Shown here: piece by piece, positions 1-8,551 of the stretch | How the letters are laid out: the number at the start of each line of letters is the position of its first letter | How positions within the stretch are numbered: the first letter of the stretch is position 1 | From: Candidatus Paceibacterota bacterium | Lineage (GTDB): Bacteria > Actinomycetota > Actinomycetes > Nanopelagicales > Nanopelagicaceae | Length of the DNA stretch: 64,000 nt | Direction: 5' to 3' | Assembly (NCBI GenBank): GCA_035530615.1 | Contig: DATKUL010000001.1 | Location: 186,001-250,000, forward strand | Position numbers and translations under genes: made by a program | The notes under the pieces: model-generated | Database searches by the model: none | What the model saw: only the letters and a program-made list of their open reading frames with translations | What the model was told of the DNA's origin: nothing

Positions 1-443
1 ATGGCCTCGCCGATTTGCCCTAAGCCGACAATGAGCATCCGCCTTCCAGATACCTCTTCGCCAATGATTGGCCTCCACACTCCCCTCGACTGATTCCGAG
101 CGGATTCACCGATCGCCCGCGTGCACGCCATGAGTAATCCAAATGCGTGCTCAGCCACGCAGCCCGAATGAATACCGTAGGCCGTGGTAAGGGCAACATC
201 GCCGTCAGCCAACTCGGCTAGCGGGTACTGGTCAAAACCCACACCAGTTCCAGCAATCCACCGCAAGGAAGGCGAGAGAAACTCCCGTTGCCAGGTGTAG
301 GTGACCAGTACTTCACCTCCAGCGGCGAGGGCAGCAACTACCCCCTGGTCATCGGTCGGACGGACCAATTCGATTCCTGAGATCGCCTCTAGGACAGCCT
401 CAACTCCCGGATCATGACGTGGATGAAGTACAACTTGAATCAT
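1..443 (-). CDS. D-2-hydroxyacid dehydrogenase (partial, C-terminus beyond window)
   Basis: I translated this reading frame by hand from an ATG at 443; it stays open to base 1, so only about 147 N-terminal residues are present. The visible part matches the substrate half of the D-isomer-specific 2-hydroxyacid dehydrogenase family. It ends at the start of the NAD-binding fold, where VGLGQIGEA gives the GxGxxG dinucleotide signature. It begins 14 bases after the stop of the upstream permease gene, so it is probably the last or a late gene of the transporter operon. The family reduces 2-keto acids or oxidises 2-hydroxy acids with NAD(P); the substrate cannot be told. The catalytic Arg, Glu and His would lie outside the window. 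Confidence 0.8.
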   Translation of the reverse strand, partial: MIQVVLHPRHDPGVEAVLEAISGIELVRPTDDQGVVAALAAGGEVLVTYTWQREFLSPSLRWIAGTGVGFDQYPLAELADGDVALTTAYGIHSGCVAEHAFGLLMACTRAIGESARNQSRGVWRPIIGEEVSGRRMLIVGLGQIGEA

Positions 444-457
444 GTCAGTCCCTACGC

Positions 458-1363
458 CTAGACCAATGTTGCAGATGGGCGAGGTGCAGTGTGATCCCGT
501 GGGTCGAGCACATCGCGAACCGCATCACCAAGCACATTGAATGCAAGTATCAATAGCACCAGAGGGATAATCGAGCAGATCGTCATCCAGGGTGCAACTG
601 TTATGAAGTCTCTGGCTTGGGCGAGCATGCCACCCCAGTCTGCTTGCGGAGGACCTACTCCAAGACCGAGGAAACTTAAGGATGCATATGCCAATTGCGC
701 GTTCGACATGCTCAACGCCGCAAGGACAACTAGTGAAGGCATGACGTTTGGTACAACATGCTTCACCAAAATCGTTGGCGTGCGCACTCCCGATATTCGC
801 GCAGCATCTAGAAACTCACTGGATTTAAGTGTGAGAACTGTTGAACGAGCCAGTCGGGCAAACCTCGGAATATATACAACGCCGATCGCAAAAGTGGCAT
901 TCAACAACCCAGGTCCGAGAATCGCAACAATTATGATTGCCAGGAGAAGAGTTGGGAAAGCAAAAATAATATCTTGACTTCGGTTTAGCAAGCTATCGAC
1001 CACGCCACCTGAGTAGCCCCCAATTACACCAATCAATCCACCAATTATGAGTGCGATGAGCACTGAGACAAGTGCGACGGTGACTGCAATACCCGACCCG
1101 TCAATAATTCGGCTGAGGATATCGCGACCAAGTGCGTCGGTACCGAATAGATGTTTTGATGATGGAGATTGCAATGCCTGCATGAAGTCACCAGAGTTCG
1201 GGTCATAAGGTGTGATCCACGGCGAGAAAATTCCAAGTAGCGTGAAACCGACAACGACCGAGAGTGAAACCATGCCTGCTCGGTGTTTACTGAAGCGACG
1301 CCAAAGAGGAGTGCGGGTGGCCCGTCCGATTGGGACGGGGATGATTTCGTCTGAAATTGTCAT
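458..1363 (-). CDS. ABC transporter permease, DppC/OppC type
   Basis: This is a 301-residue inner-membrane permease of the peptide/nickel import family. The N-terminal tail is followed by a first membrane helix near residues 28-50 and a long periplasmic loop carrying the family phrase LFGTDALGRDILSR. Several helices follow, and the cytoplasmic EAA coupling loop lies near residues 185-215 (DAARISGVRTP). Its start overlaps the stop of the DppB-type gene by four bases, indicating translational coupling. With the neighbouring permease, two ATPases and binding protein it forms a complete five-part importer. The substrate is unknown; the flanking catabolic genes suggest a small peptide-like or acylated amino compound rather than nickel. 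Confidence 0.9.
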   Translation of the reverse strand: MTISDEIIPVPIGRATRTPLWRRFSKHRAGMVSLSVVVGFTLLGIFSPWITPYDPNSGDFMQALQSPSSKHLFGTDALGRDILSRIIDGSGIAVTVALVSVLIALIIGGLIGVIGGYSGGVVDSLLNRSQDIIFAFPTLLLAIIIVAILGPGLLNATFAIGVVYIPRFARLARSTVLTLKSSEFLDAARISGVRTPTILVKHVVPNVMPSLVVLAALSMSNAQLAYASLSFLGLGVGPPQADWGGMLAQARDFITVAPWMTICSIIPLVLLILAFNVLGDAVRDVLDPRDHTAPRPSATLV

Positions 1364-2307
1364 CGGGACCTCTGTCGGGGATCAAGGATTGGATAGAGAA
1401 CATCGATTACGGCATTGACTACAACGAATGAAAGAGCAAAGACCAATGTCGTAGCCGTAACCATGGGGTAATCGCGAGTGCTAATAGCATCAAGCATCCC
1501 TCGCCCCAAACCCGGCATGCTGAACATCTGCTCTATGACAATCAATCCACCGAGCATCACGCCCAACTGAAAACCCAAGAACGTAATGATATTCGGAAGT
1601 GCATTTCGTAATGCATGTCGATACTGGATTCGTTGAACCCGTACGCCAATAGCTCGTGCAGTAACAATGTATGGAGCAGAGAAAACTTCGAGCATTGCAC
1701 TTCGCGTCATCTGCATTGTCATGGCCGCCATTGGTAGAGCGATCGTCGCCACCGGCATAACCATTGACTTTATATGGCCTATGAGATCCTGCGAGGGTGA
1801 TACATAGGAAATCTGTAAAAGTCCCGGCATTAAAAGTGGTCCGAGAAGCAACAGCAGTGCACCGATAACGAAGACCGGGATGGAGAAGATAACTAGAAGC
1901 GAGGCGCGCAGGATCGCATCAATTCTCTTATTGGCATGAACAGCGGCCATGATTCCGGCAGGGATACCCAACAAAGTAGACACAAGGAAAACTAGAAGTG
2001 CCAACTCCAGTGAGATTGGAATTTGTTGGAGCAAATCCTGCGAGACATTCCTACCGGTAATCGGAGATACTCCAAGGTCTCCCTGCAACGCATTTCCAAG
2101 CCAATGGTAATACTGCACATACAGTGGCTTATCTAGTCCTAATCTCTTTGTTACCTCAGCGAACTGTTCGGCCGTGGCGCCTTCTTGACCGACTACGACG
2201 CTTGTTAGGTCACCTGGGATCAAAGATCCCAAGGCAAAGACCAAAGCCGAAACAATCAGCAATACAGAGGCCATTCCTGTTATTCGAATAACAAGTCTTC
2301 TGAGCAT
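1360..2307 (-). CDS. ABC transporter permease, DppB/OppB type
   Basis: A 315-residue permease partner of the DppC-type protein. The start (MLRRLVIRITGM followed by a hydrophobic helix) is characteristic of DppB/OppB. The periplasmic segment with LGLDKPLYVQYYHWL and the C-terminal EAA loop (TARAIGVRVQRIQYRHALRN) are also typical. It begins only one base after the stop of the upstream ATPase gene and overlaps dppC by four bases, so the genes are co-translated. Length and helix layout are normal and no defect is seen. Confidence 0.9.
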   Translation of the reverse strand: MLRRLVIRITGMASVLLIVSALVFALGSLIPGDLTSVVVGQEGATAEQFAEVTKRLGLDKPLYVQYYHWLGNALQGDLGVSPITGRNVSQDLLQQIPISLELALLVFLVSTLLGIPAGIMAAVHANKRIDAILRASLLVIFSIPVFVIGALLLLLGPLLMPGLLQISYVSPSQDLIGHIKSMVMPVATIALPMAAMTMQMTRSAMLEVFSAPYIVTARAIGVRVQRIQYRHALRNALPNIITFLGFQLGVMLGGLIVIEQMFSMPGLGRGMLDAISTRDYPMVTATTLVFALSFVVVNAVIDVLYPILDPRQRSR

Positions 2308-2308
2308 G

Positions 2309-3355
2309 TTAAGCCTCCTTTTCCAATATCGAACGCGGCCGTGAACTCATAGGCGCTATCTCTGGAGACAATTGTCCTGGGAAGTGGCAAGCGACCAAAT
2401 GGTCATTTCCCACTTGCTGCTGGACCGGCTTCTCCACTGAACAGCGGGGTTGCGCGATTGGGCAACGGGTATGGAATCTGCAACCAGTCGGCACATTAAG
2501 AGGGCTTGGCACATCGCCTTGTAGAATGATTTCCTTCCGATTTCGTTCGAGTACGGGATCTGGAAGAAGTGCGGACTGTCGTAAAGCAACGGAATATGGA
2601 TGCTGGGGGCGGCTTACAAACTCGTCCACCGGTGCTGATTCCACGACTTCACCTAAGTACATAACCGCAACTCGATGACTGATTACCTGTACTGCTGCCA
2701 GATCGTGACTGATGAACATATAAGAAACACCAAGGCGCTCCTGCAGACTGACAAGAAGATTCAAGATCTGTGCTTGAAGTGAAACATCCAGAGAGGCTAC
2801 GGCTTCATCGAGCACAATCAGGGCGGGTTCAGCGATAAGTGCCCGCGCAATGCAAGCTCGTTGCTGCTGTCCTCCCGACAACTCATGAGGAAGCCGCCTC
2901 GACATGGTGGGATCAAGCCCTACCAGCCCAAGAATTTCATCCACTGCTTGGTCGGTCGTCTTTATCCCACGAGCTCGTAATGGCTCAGCAATGCTTGAAC
3001 TAATCGTGCGTCGTGGATCAAGTGCGCCGGCTGAATTCTGGAAGACCATCTGGAGACTCTGTCGCCGACGACGCCCTTCTGCTCCACTAGCCCAAATATC
3101 CTGGCCATCAATGAGAATATTTCCAGCAGATGATGTCAGCAGGCCTACTGCAAGTCTGGCCAGGGTTGACTTCCCACAACCGGACTCGCCGACGATACCC
3201 AGCGTCTCACCAGGATTCACTTGGAGAGATACGCCATCAACTGCGCGGAGAAGACCAACTTTGTTCTTGGCATTCACATCATGGACTCGAAAATAACGCT
3301 CCAGTCCCGTGAGTTGCAGTCGCGGATGCTTTGTAGAGTCGAAGTCAGTTGCCAT
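2309..3355 (-). CDS. Oligopeptide ABC transporter ATP-binding protein, OppF/DppF type
   Basis: A cytoplasmic ATPase of about 348 residues. The Walker A motif is GESGCGKS (residues 56-63), the signature is LSGGQQQR, and Walker B is LIVLDEAVASLD. A C-terminal oligopeptide-transporter tail carries the spaced cysteines of CRFHTRCPI. I place the start at the ATG at 3355 because GGAGGAAACG sits directly in front of it. A longer in-frame start at 3376 exists but has no good ribosome site. The start overlaps the 3' end of the OppD-type gene by 11 bases. It pairs with that ATPase to energise the importer. Confidence 0.9.
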   Translation of the reverse strand: MATDFDSTKHPRLQLTGLERYFRVHDVNAKNKVGLLRAVDGVSLQVNPGETLGIVGESGCGKSTLARLAVGLLTSSAGNILIDGQDIWASGAEGRRRRQSLQMVFQNSAGALDPRRTISSSIAEPLRARGIKTTDQAVDEILGLVGLDPTMSRRLPHELSGGQQQRACIARALIAEPALIVLDEAVASLDVSLQAQILNLLVSLQERLGVSYMFISHDLAAVQVISHRVAVMYLGEVVESAPVDEFVSRPQHPYSVALRQSALLPDPVLERNRKEIILQGDVPSPLNVPTGCRFHTRCPIAQPRCSVEKPVQQQVGNDHLVACHFPGQLSPEIAPMSSRPRSILEKEA

Positions 3356-4364
3356 CGTTTCCTCCAGATTCCACATTCGAAAGCGCCATCGGATCTCTCT
3401 GCGTAACCCAACACCTGACTTTGTGTCCTGGTTTCATCTCGATGAGTTCCGGGTGCTGGCTACGACACTGTTCTTCGACAAAGGGGCAGCGGGCCGCAAA
3501 GCGACAGCCTGCAGGCACTGCTGTCATATCAGGTGGGAGGCCCTTCATTGTGGGAAGTGCGCCTCTTGCCTCATCTGCACGCGGAATCGACTCAAGCAAT
3601 CCCAGTGTGTAAGGGTGAAGAGTTCCCTTAAATAGTTCTTCGACCGGTGCTTCTTCGACGATTTCCCCGGCATACATCACAATCACTCGATCGCACATTT
3701 TTGCGATTACACCCATGTTGTGCGTAATAAGTAATAGAGCAGTTCCGTGCTCAGAAGTCAGTTGCTTCATCAATTTCAAGACCTGCGCTTGAATCGTCAC
3801 GTCTAATGCGGTTGTTGGTTCATCGGCAATAAGAAGGGAAGGCTCATTGAGTAGGGCCATTGCAATTACGACTCGCTGTCTCATGCCACCCGAAAGTTCA
3901 TGCGGGTAAGAGTCTCTCTGCCGAACTGGATCCGCCATACCCACTGCCGCTAGTGCAGCGAGAATGCGATCATCAGCCGCGCTGTCGAGTTTCACGCCAT
4001 GCGCCTTTAACGCTTCGCGGAGTTGCCAGCCGATGGTGAATGCAGGGTTCAGCGCTGTCATCGGGTTCTGGAAGACCATCCCCGCATGAGCTCCTCTTAT
4101 TTGGCGCATTTGTTCCTCATCTAGAGAGAGAATGTCTTGGCCATCGATTTTGATACTTCCGGATTTAATGTGCCCAGGTGCGGCAACAAGGCGCAATACT
4201 GACATTGCAGTAACACTCTTCCCGGAGCCAGACTCGCCCACCAGTCCAAGGGTTTCCCCACGTGCTAACTCAAATGACATGGTGTCAACCGCGCGGACGG
4301 TTCCGTAGCTCGTGTAGAAATGAGTAATTAATTCTCGTACTTCGAGCACGGGCGCCTCGAACAT
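3345..4364 (-). CDS. Oligopeptide ABC transporter ATP-binding protein, OppD/DppD type
   Basis: A 339-residue ATPase with Walker A GESGSGKS (residues 43-50), signature LSGGMRQR, and Walker B followed by ADEPTTALD. The C-terminal extension contains CRFAARCPF and a third cysteine, typical of OppD/DppD. AAAGGACG lies seven bases before the ATG. It follows the binding-protein gene after a 74-base gap containing a GC-rich hairpin, which probably lets the binding protein be made in excess over the membrane parts. Confidence 0.9.
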   Translation of the reverse strand: MFEAPVLEVRELITHFYTSYGTVRAVDTMSFELARGETLGLVGESGSGKSVTAMSVLRLVAAPGHIKSGSIKIDGQDILSLDEEQMRQIRGAHAGMVFQNPMTALNPAFTIGWQLREALKAHGVKLDSAADDRILAALAAVGMADPVRQRDSYPHELSGGMRQRVVIAMALLNEPSLLIADEPTTALDVTIQAQVLKLMKQLTSEHGTALLLITHNMGVIAKMCDRVIVMYAGEIVEEAPVEELFKGTLHPYTLGLLESIPRADEARGALPTMKGLPPDMTAVPAGCRFAARCPFVEEQCRSQHPELIEMKPGHKVRCWVTQRDPMALSNVESGGNDGN

Positions 4365-4402
4365 TCGGTTCGTCCTTTCGATAAATATTATGTGGTGCGG
4401 TG

Positions 4403-4433
4403 AGCCGGGACGGGCGCTAGGCCCGCCCCGGCT
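4403..4433 (-). terminator. Intercistronic GC-rich hairpin after the binding-protein gene
   Basis: The sequence can fold with arms AGCCGGG and CCCGGCT outside and GGGC/GCCC inside, around a short loop. It begins six bases after the stop of the binding-protein gene and has no T-run on the minus strand. A leaky terminator or mRNA-stabilising hairpin is therefore more likely than full termination. Such hairpins commonly sit between binding-protein genes and permease or ATPase genes. Confidence 0.55.
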
Positions 4434-4438
4434 AACGG

Positions 4439-5974
4439 CTATTTTTTAGCTTTAATACTGGCGAGGAATGAACGACTCAGAGTTGGACTGAGCTTTACCT
4501 TTGTGAGATTGCTACCGTAAGCAGCCCACGCTTTGCGGGCGGCAACGGTGATATCTGGGAAGACTAGGTCGTCTTCCATTATCTGGATCTTGCGGAGACC
4601 ATCGGTGTAATTATCTGGATCACCAGTCGAAACCGCTGCGATGAGAGCATCAAGCTCTGCTGGGTTTGGTCCTTGACGACCTGGTCGTGGACTTAGGTAG
4701 AAGAGTGGATCGCCATTAAATGCATACTCATTAGTCATGATCTGGTAGTTAGCCTTGTTCTGCTTGTCTAACCAGACTGCGTTCTGATTTGCTTCAATGG
4801 TGACCACAATGCCAGCCTTAGCTAGTTGCTGCTTCACAATCTCAGCAAAACGATCTAGATAAGTTGCGTAGCCAGCCAAGTGGTTCAGAGTTAATTGAAT
4901 CCCCTTTGGATAACCGGCCTTAGCCAGCAATTTCTTGGCTGCAGCAACATTTACGCGTTGGTACTGGAGTTGGTTGATTGGAATCGACCAGGCATATGCA
5001 GGAGGAATTTGCGCGCTTGGAACTGCCTGTCCGAGGAAGGCACCCTTGACGATCCCGCGTCGATCCAGTGCCAAGGAGATGGCTCTACGGACATTCACAT
5101 CATCCAACGGAGCGTTGTTTGTCCCAATGTTGAGGCGAATGGTGCTTGCCGAATTGACGGCCACAGTCCTGATAGTGGATATCCTTTTAATCTGAAGAAA
5201 TGACTCAGCATTCGGGAACATGAGGTCAATCTGTCCGGCCTGTAGAGCTGCAACCTGCGCAGACTGGTCTGGCATATAGCGAATAGTGAGATTCGCCACG
5301 GTATCCAAACTCTTCTTATTCCAATACAACTCATTCCTCTTGAGAATAAGTTGTTGGTTTGGCGAGTATGAGACCATCTGGAAAGGCCCGGTTCCCATCA
5401 TCATAAGCTTGGGGTCGTTGCTCTCAGTCCATTTCTTATTAACAATGGCCGAGCCGATGAGGTAAGGGCTTCCAAGGTTAAGTAGGAATCCGGCCGTTGG
5501 GCTGGATAGCACGAATCGAACCTGGTCATTTGCAATCTTCGTTACAGAAGCGATGGTCGCGAAACGAGCCTGGGAGTATGGAAGTCCTTTGGCTTTGAGT
5601 CGTTCAAAACTGTAGACCACATCGTCTGCGGTCAATAAGGCGCCGTTGGAAAACTGGACACCTTGTCGAAGAGTGAAGTCGTATGTCAACCCGTCTTTGC
5701 TTATTGTCCATTTAGACGCTAATACTGGCTGAATCTTCCCATCAAGACCTGCGATTACAAGACCTTCATAGACGCTCTGCCATGCATACATCGTGGCAAT
5801 CTGTGATGACTGGATTGGATCGAAAGTCTGGGGAGGAACGCCCTCCGCAACCACCATCGAGGTTTGATTGATACTAACTGCTTTCTTTGCCGCAGATGCC
5901 GGTGAGGAAAAACCCATCAGCCCAACTGCCAGCAGGATACCTGCGGCAATCGCCTTTCTAGTTGCTAGTTTCAT
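4439..5974 (-). CDS. Extracellular solute-binding protein, family 5 (peptide type)
   Basis: A 511-residue secreted binding protein. The N-terminus has a basic start, a hydrophobic core and a signal peptidase I site near SPASA-A. No lipobox cysteine is present, so membrane anchoring is not evident. The mature protein has the family 5 features: an early YEGL segment, the FTLRQGVQFSNG and TADDVVYSFE region near residues 105-130, and the DVNVRRAISLALDR segment near residue 295. It would capture the substrate for the ABC importer encoded downstream. The gene lies 42 bases after the SDR gene within the same minus-strand run, so it probably belongs to the GntR-controlled operon. Confidence 0.9.
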   Translation of the reverse strand: MKLATRKAIAAGILLAVGLMGFSSPASAAKKAVSINQTSMVVAEGVPPQTFDPIQSSQIATMYAWQSVYEGLVIAGLDGKIQPVLASKWTISKDGLTYDFTLRQGVQFSNGALLTADDVVYSFERLKAKGLPYSQARFATIASVTKIANDQVRFVLSSPTAGFLLNLGSPYLIGSAIVNKKWTESNDPKLMMMGTGPFQMVSYSPNQQLILKRNELYWNKKSLDTVANLTIRYMPDQSAQVAALQAGQIDLMFPNAESFLQIKRISTIRTVAVNSASTIRLNIGTNNAPLDDVNVRRAISLALDRRGIVKGAFLGQAVPSAQIPPAYAWSIPINQLQYQRVNVAAAKKLLAKAGYPKGIQLTLNHLAGYATYLDRFAEIVKQQLAKAGIVVTIEANQNAVWLDKQNKANYQIMTNEYAFNGDPLFYLSPRPGRQGPNPAELDALIAAVSTGDPDNYTDGLRKIQIMEDDLVFPDITVAARKAWAAYGSNLTKVKLSPTLSRSFLASIKAKK

Positions 5975-6016
5975 GGTTCCCTTTCATAGATTAATTTTCC
6001 CTAGTAGTCGAAGCAT

Positions 6017-6790
6017 CTAAAGCGCGGAGATAACTCCGCCGTCAACTCGTATTTGACTTCCAGTGATATAAGACGAACGTGAACTGCAGAGGAAAGTTGC
6101 TACTTCCGCGAATTCCGTCACCTCTCCGTACCTATGGGTTGGGATGAGTTCTGTCGATGCTTTCCGTACAGACTCAACAGCAATCCCCTCCCGTTTTGCC
6201 TTGTGATCGTCGAGAGTTGCCACCCGCTCCGTGTCGATCCGTCCAGGCAAAATCATGTTGACAGTCACGCCATCTGCAGCAACTTCACCGGCAAGGGTCT
6301 TTAGATATGCCGCAAGTGCCGCTCGCGCGGTGTTCGATCGGACAAGGTTTGGAATTGGCTGCTGTACGCCGCTCGAACCAATGGCCAGAATTCGACCCCA
6401 GCCCTTGGCGCGCATTGACGGCAGGAGAAGTTGGACGAAGTCGATTTGGGCGAGGAGGAGCAACTCCAAACTCTGGCGCATCTCGACTACCGTGAGACTG
6501 GATGCCATTCCTGGCGGTGGACCCCCGCCATTGAGGACAAGGATGTCGACCTCACCCAGGCTCTTTTGAACCTGATGAACAAGTTCGGCGCGTGAAACCT
6601 CGTCCGCCAGATCAACTTCCAAACCGACTGCTGAAGGTGCGGTCTCAGCTATCTCTTTGGCAAAATCGCCTCTGCGTCCGCAGAAAACTACTTTCGCTCC
6701 CTCGGCCGCCAAGCTATGCCCGATACCCAGACCCAGTCCTGAGGTCGATCCGAGAACCAAGGCCACTCGGCCTTCTAGAGCAAGATCCAT
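6017..6790 (-). CDS. SDR-family oxidoreductase with altered catalytic residues
   Basis: A 257-residue Rossmann-fold protein. The cofactor motif GSTSGLGLG (residues 14-22) and the NGGG segment are normal. The active-site Ser lies in AIGSSGV, but the usual YxxxK is replaced: the aligned stretch is SNTAR, so Tyr becomes Ser and Lys becomes Arg. A subgroup of SDR proteins with an SNA-R pattern at this place is known, so this looks like a lineage trait rather than decay. The ATG overlaps the stop of the DapA-like gene by one base. It may be a dehydrogenase with different chemistry or a non-catalytic binding protein. Confidence 0.85.
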   Translation of the reverse strand: MDLALEGRVALVLGSTSGLGLGIGHSLAAEGAKVVFCGRRGDFAKEIAETAPSAVGLEVDLADEVSRAELVHQVQKSLGEVDILVLNGGGPPPGMASSLTVVEMRQSLELLLLAQIDFVQLLLPSMRAKGWGRILAIGSSGVQQPIPNLVRSNTARAALAAYLKTLAGEVAADGVTVNMILPGRIDTERVATLDDHKAKREGIAVESVRKASTELIPTHRYGEVTEFAEVATFLCSSRSSYITGSQIRVDGGVISAL

Positions 6791-7710
6791 TAAATAACCC
6801 TCTTATCAATTAGTGCACTAATGTGCTGTGAAAGGTGATGCCGAAGGGCACCCGGCATTGGCATTGCTGGCGGGCGTACTACTCCCGATGTGAAAACTCC
6901 TCTTTGCTTGAGAATCTCTTTCCTAATTGCCAACCCAATTCCAACCTGGGCTTCGAAATTGGCTAATGGGAGCCATGAGGCGAAGGCATCCCTTGCCGCT
7001 TCAAAACCACCGCGCTTCCATGCACTAAGGGTCTCCGCAAGCCCCTCGGGATGCGAGAACCCCGTCATTGCCCCCGATGCCCCAGACATCAGTTCATCGA
7101 GCAAGCCCACTCCGCCAAGTCCGCCAAAGACTGGAACTGATGTCTTCGAAGTGAGGCTGGAAATAGCCAGTGAGGTTGGCGGCGCCTCTGATTTAATGGC
7201 AACTGCATAGGTATTGTGCTCAAGAGCGTCAAGTATCTGCTGAGAACTGATTTTTACTCCACTGATGAGGGGATAGTCCTGTACAACGATTCCGACTCCA
7301 GTCGCAGCATGGATTGCTTCAAAATGCGCCATAAGTGCCTGCGGGTCGGTACTGTTAATTTGGCACATGAACCCGGCGGGTGGTTGGGTTGCTGCGTCAA
7401 GAAGGCGGAGCGCAACTGCAATCGCTTGATCCGTCTCTCGCTCTGAAAGCCCAATAACTAACGGCAAATCTGGTGCTTGCTCGCTCACTAACCGGACAAG
7501 ATCTGCCTGTTCTGAGAAGTCCAGTTGAGCTGCTTCCCCAAATACCCCGAGGGTGACCACGCCAGTCGCGCCGACGGCACGGTACAAGTCGAGTTGTCTG
7601 ATCATGGATTCTTCATCAACCTTGAGGTTGGCCTCGTCAAAAGGAGTGGCAAGAACGCCCCATAGCCCTTTCCCTAACGCGGTTGGGGTGATGCTTCCTT
7701 GGCTACTCAT
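6790..7710 (-). CDS. Dihydrodipicolinate synthase / N-acetylneuraminate lyase family enzyme
   Basis: A 306-residue (beta/alpha)8 class I aldolase-type protein. The Schiff-base lysine is in AVAIKSEAPP, and the tyrosine of the proton relay is in VVQDYPLISG. The family cleaves, forms or dehydrates 2-keto acids, for example 2-keto-3-deoxy sugar acids. Here it sits in a catabolic operon between a GntR regulator and an SDR, so a role in keto-deoxy-acid breakdown is more likely than lysine biosynthesis. It overlaps the regulator gene by eight bases at its start and the SDR by one base at its end. Confidence 0.85.
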   Translation of the reverse strand: MSSQGSITPTALGKGLWGVLATPFDEANLKVDEESMIRQLDLYRAVGATGVVTLGVFGEAAQLDFSEQADLVRLVSEQAPDLPLVIGLSERETDQAIAVALRLLDAATQPPAGFMCQINSTDPQALMAHFEAIHAATGVGIVVQDYPLISGVKISSQQILDALEHNTYAVAIKSEAPPTSLAISSLTSKTSVPVFGGLGGVGLLDELMSGASGAMTGFSHPEGLAETLSAWKRGGFEAARDAFASWLPLANFEAQVGIGLAIRKEILKQRGVFTSGVVRPPAMPMPGALRHHLSQHISALIDKRVI

Positions 7711-8416
7711 GTGAGGACTTCGCGGGTTGGTTGGCGAAGCTAAAAGATTCGAGGACCATATCCATCACGTACCGGATATGTCGAGCCATTACTTCGGCGG
7801 CCGTAGCACCATCGCCGGCAGTTATTGCCACTGCAACTCGAAGGTGTTCGTCACCGCAGAGAACTGAGTTACTGCGGGCTGGTGCATCTCTCCCGCGAAG
7901 CGCGGACGTCAACAGAAGCAACTTCTCGACTTCTTCACGGATCATTGGGTTGTGCGCGGAGTGTGCAACGCGTCGATGAAATTCTCGATCCCAACTTCGG
8001 AAACCAGCCTCATCCCCCACGGAGGCGGCTGATAAACTCAATTCAGCAGCTTGCGTAATCGCCGCATGTTCTGCCGAGTCGGCCCGACCAGACGCAGTGG
8101 CCGCAGACATTTGCTCGATACCGCAGCGATACTCGTAAGCATCACGGATCCGCTCGAATGATGGTTGGGTCACTCGCAGACCATCGGGTGCCACTTCGGT
8201 AAGACCCATACTTTTCAATCGAAGGAGCGCTTCACGGACAGGGGTCTTGCTGACCCCAAGTTGGGTCGCCAGACTCGCCTCACTGACTCGGGTTCCTGGT
8301 GCCAAAACTTTGCCGATGATCCCTTCCAAAATTTTGTCGAAGACGACTTCCGTCAAACTTTCGCGCTTGAATTCCAGTTGGCCTAATTCCGTTTGCCCTA
8401 ACACTGTAGTCGACAA
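7703..8416 (-). CDS. GntR-family transcriptional regulator, FCD (FadR-type) subfamily
   Basis: A 237-residue regulator. The N-terminal winged helix (about residues 20-85) contains the characteristic LATQLGVSKTPVREALLRL recognition region. The rest is an all-helical FCD ligand-binding domain with its conserved Asp/His pattern (DREFHRRVA, RHIRYVMDMV). FCD regulators respond to carboxylic acids such as sugar acids and their breakdown products. The gene is first in the minus-strand operon and faces a divergent catabolic operon, so it probably controls both from the shared region, which holds inverted repeats. Confidence 0.9.
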   Translation of the reverse strand: MSTTVLGQTELGQLEFKRESLTEVVFDKILEGIIGKVLAPGTRVSEASLATQLGVSKTPVREALLRLKSMGLTEVAPDGLRVTQPSFERIRDAYEYRCGIEQMSAATASGRADSAEHAAITQAAELSLSAASVGDEAGFRSWDREFHRRVAHSAHNPMIREEVEKLLLLTSALRGRDAPARSNSVLCGDEHLRVAVAITAGDGATAAEVMARHIRYVMDMVLESFSFANQPAKSSHE

Positions 8417-8455
8417 GTACTCACCTCAATATCTCGTATCTCATATACAAGACAC

Positions 8456-8490
8456 CGTACACTAGGGTACGATCCGTGACAAGGGTCACG
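8456..8490. promoter_or_regulatory. Divergent control region with two inverted repeats (candidate GntR operators)
   Basis: The 135-base gap between the regulator gene and the divergent operon contains two adjacent perfect inverted repeats. CGTAC-6-GTACG spans 8456-8471 and CGTGAC-4-GTCACG spans 8475-8490. FCD-type GntR proteins bind short inverted repeats as dimers, so these are good operator candidates. The link to this regulator is inferred from position only. Confidence 0.5.
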
Positions 8491-8551
8491 ATTCCAACAG
8501 ATCCACCACCTCCCGACCGTGCGTGAAAGTTATGTAGAAGGGTGATCCTCT

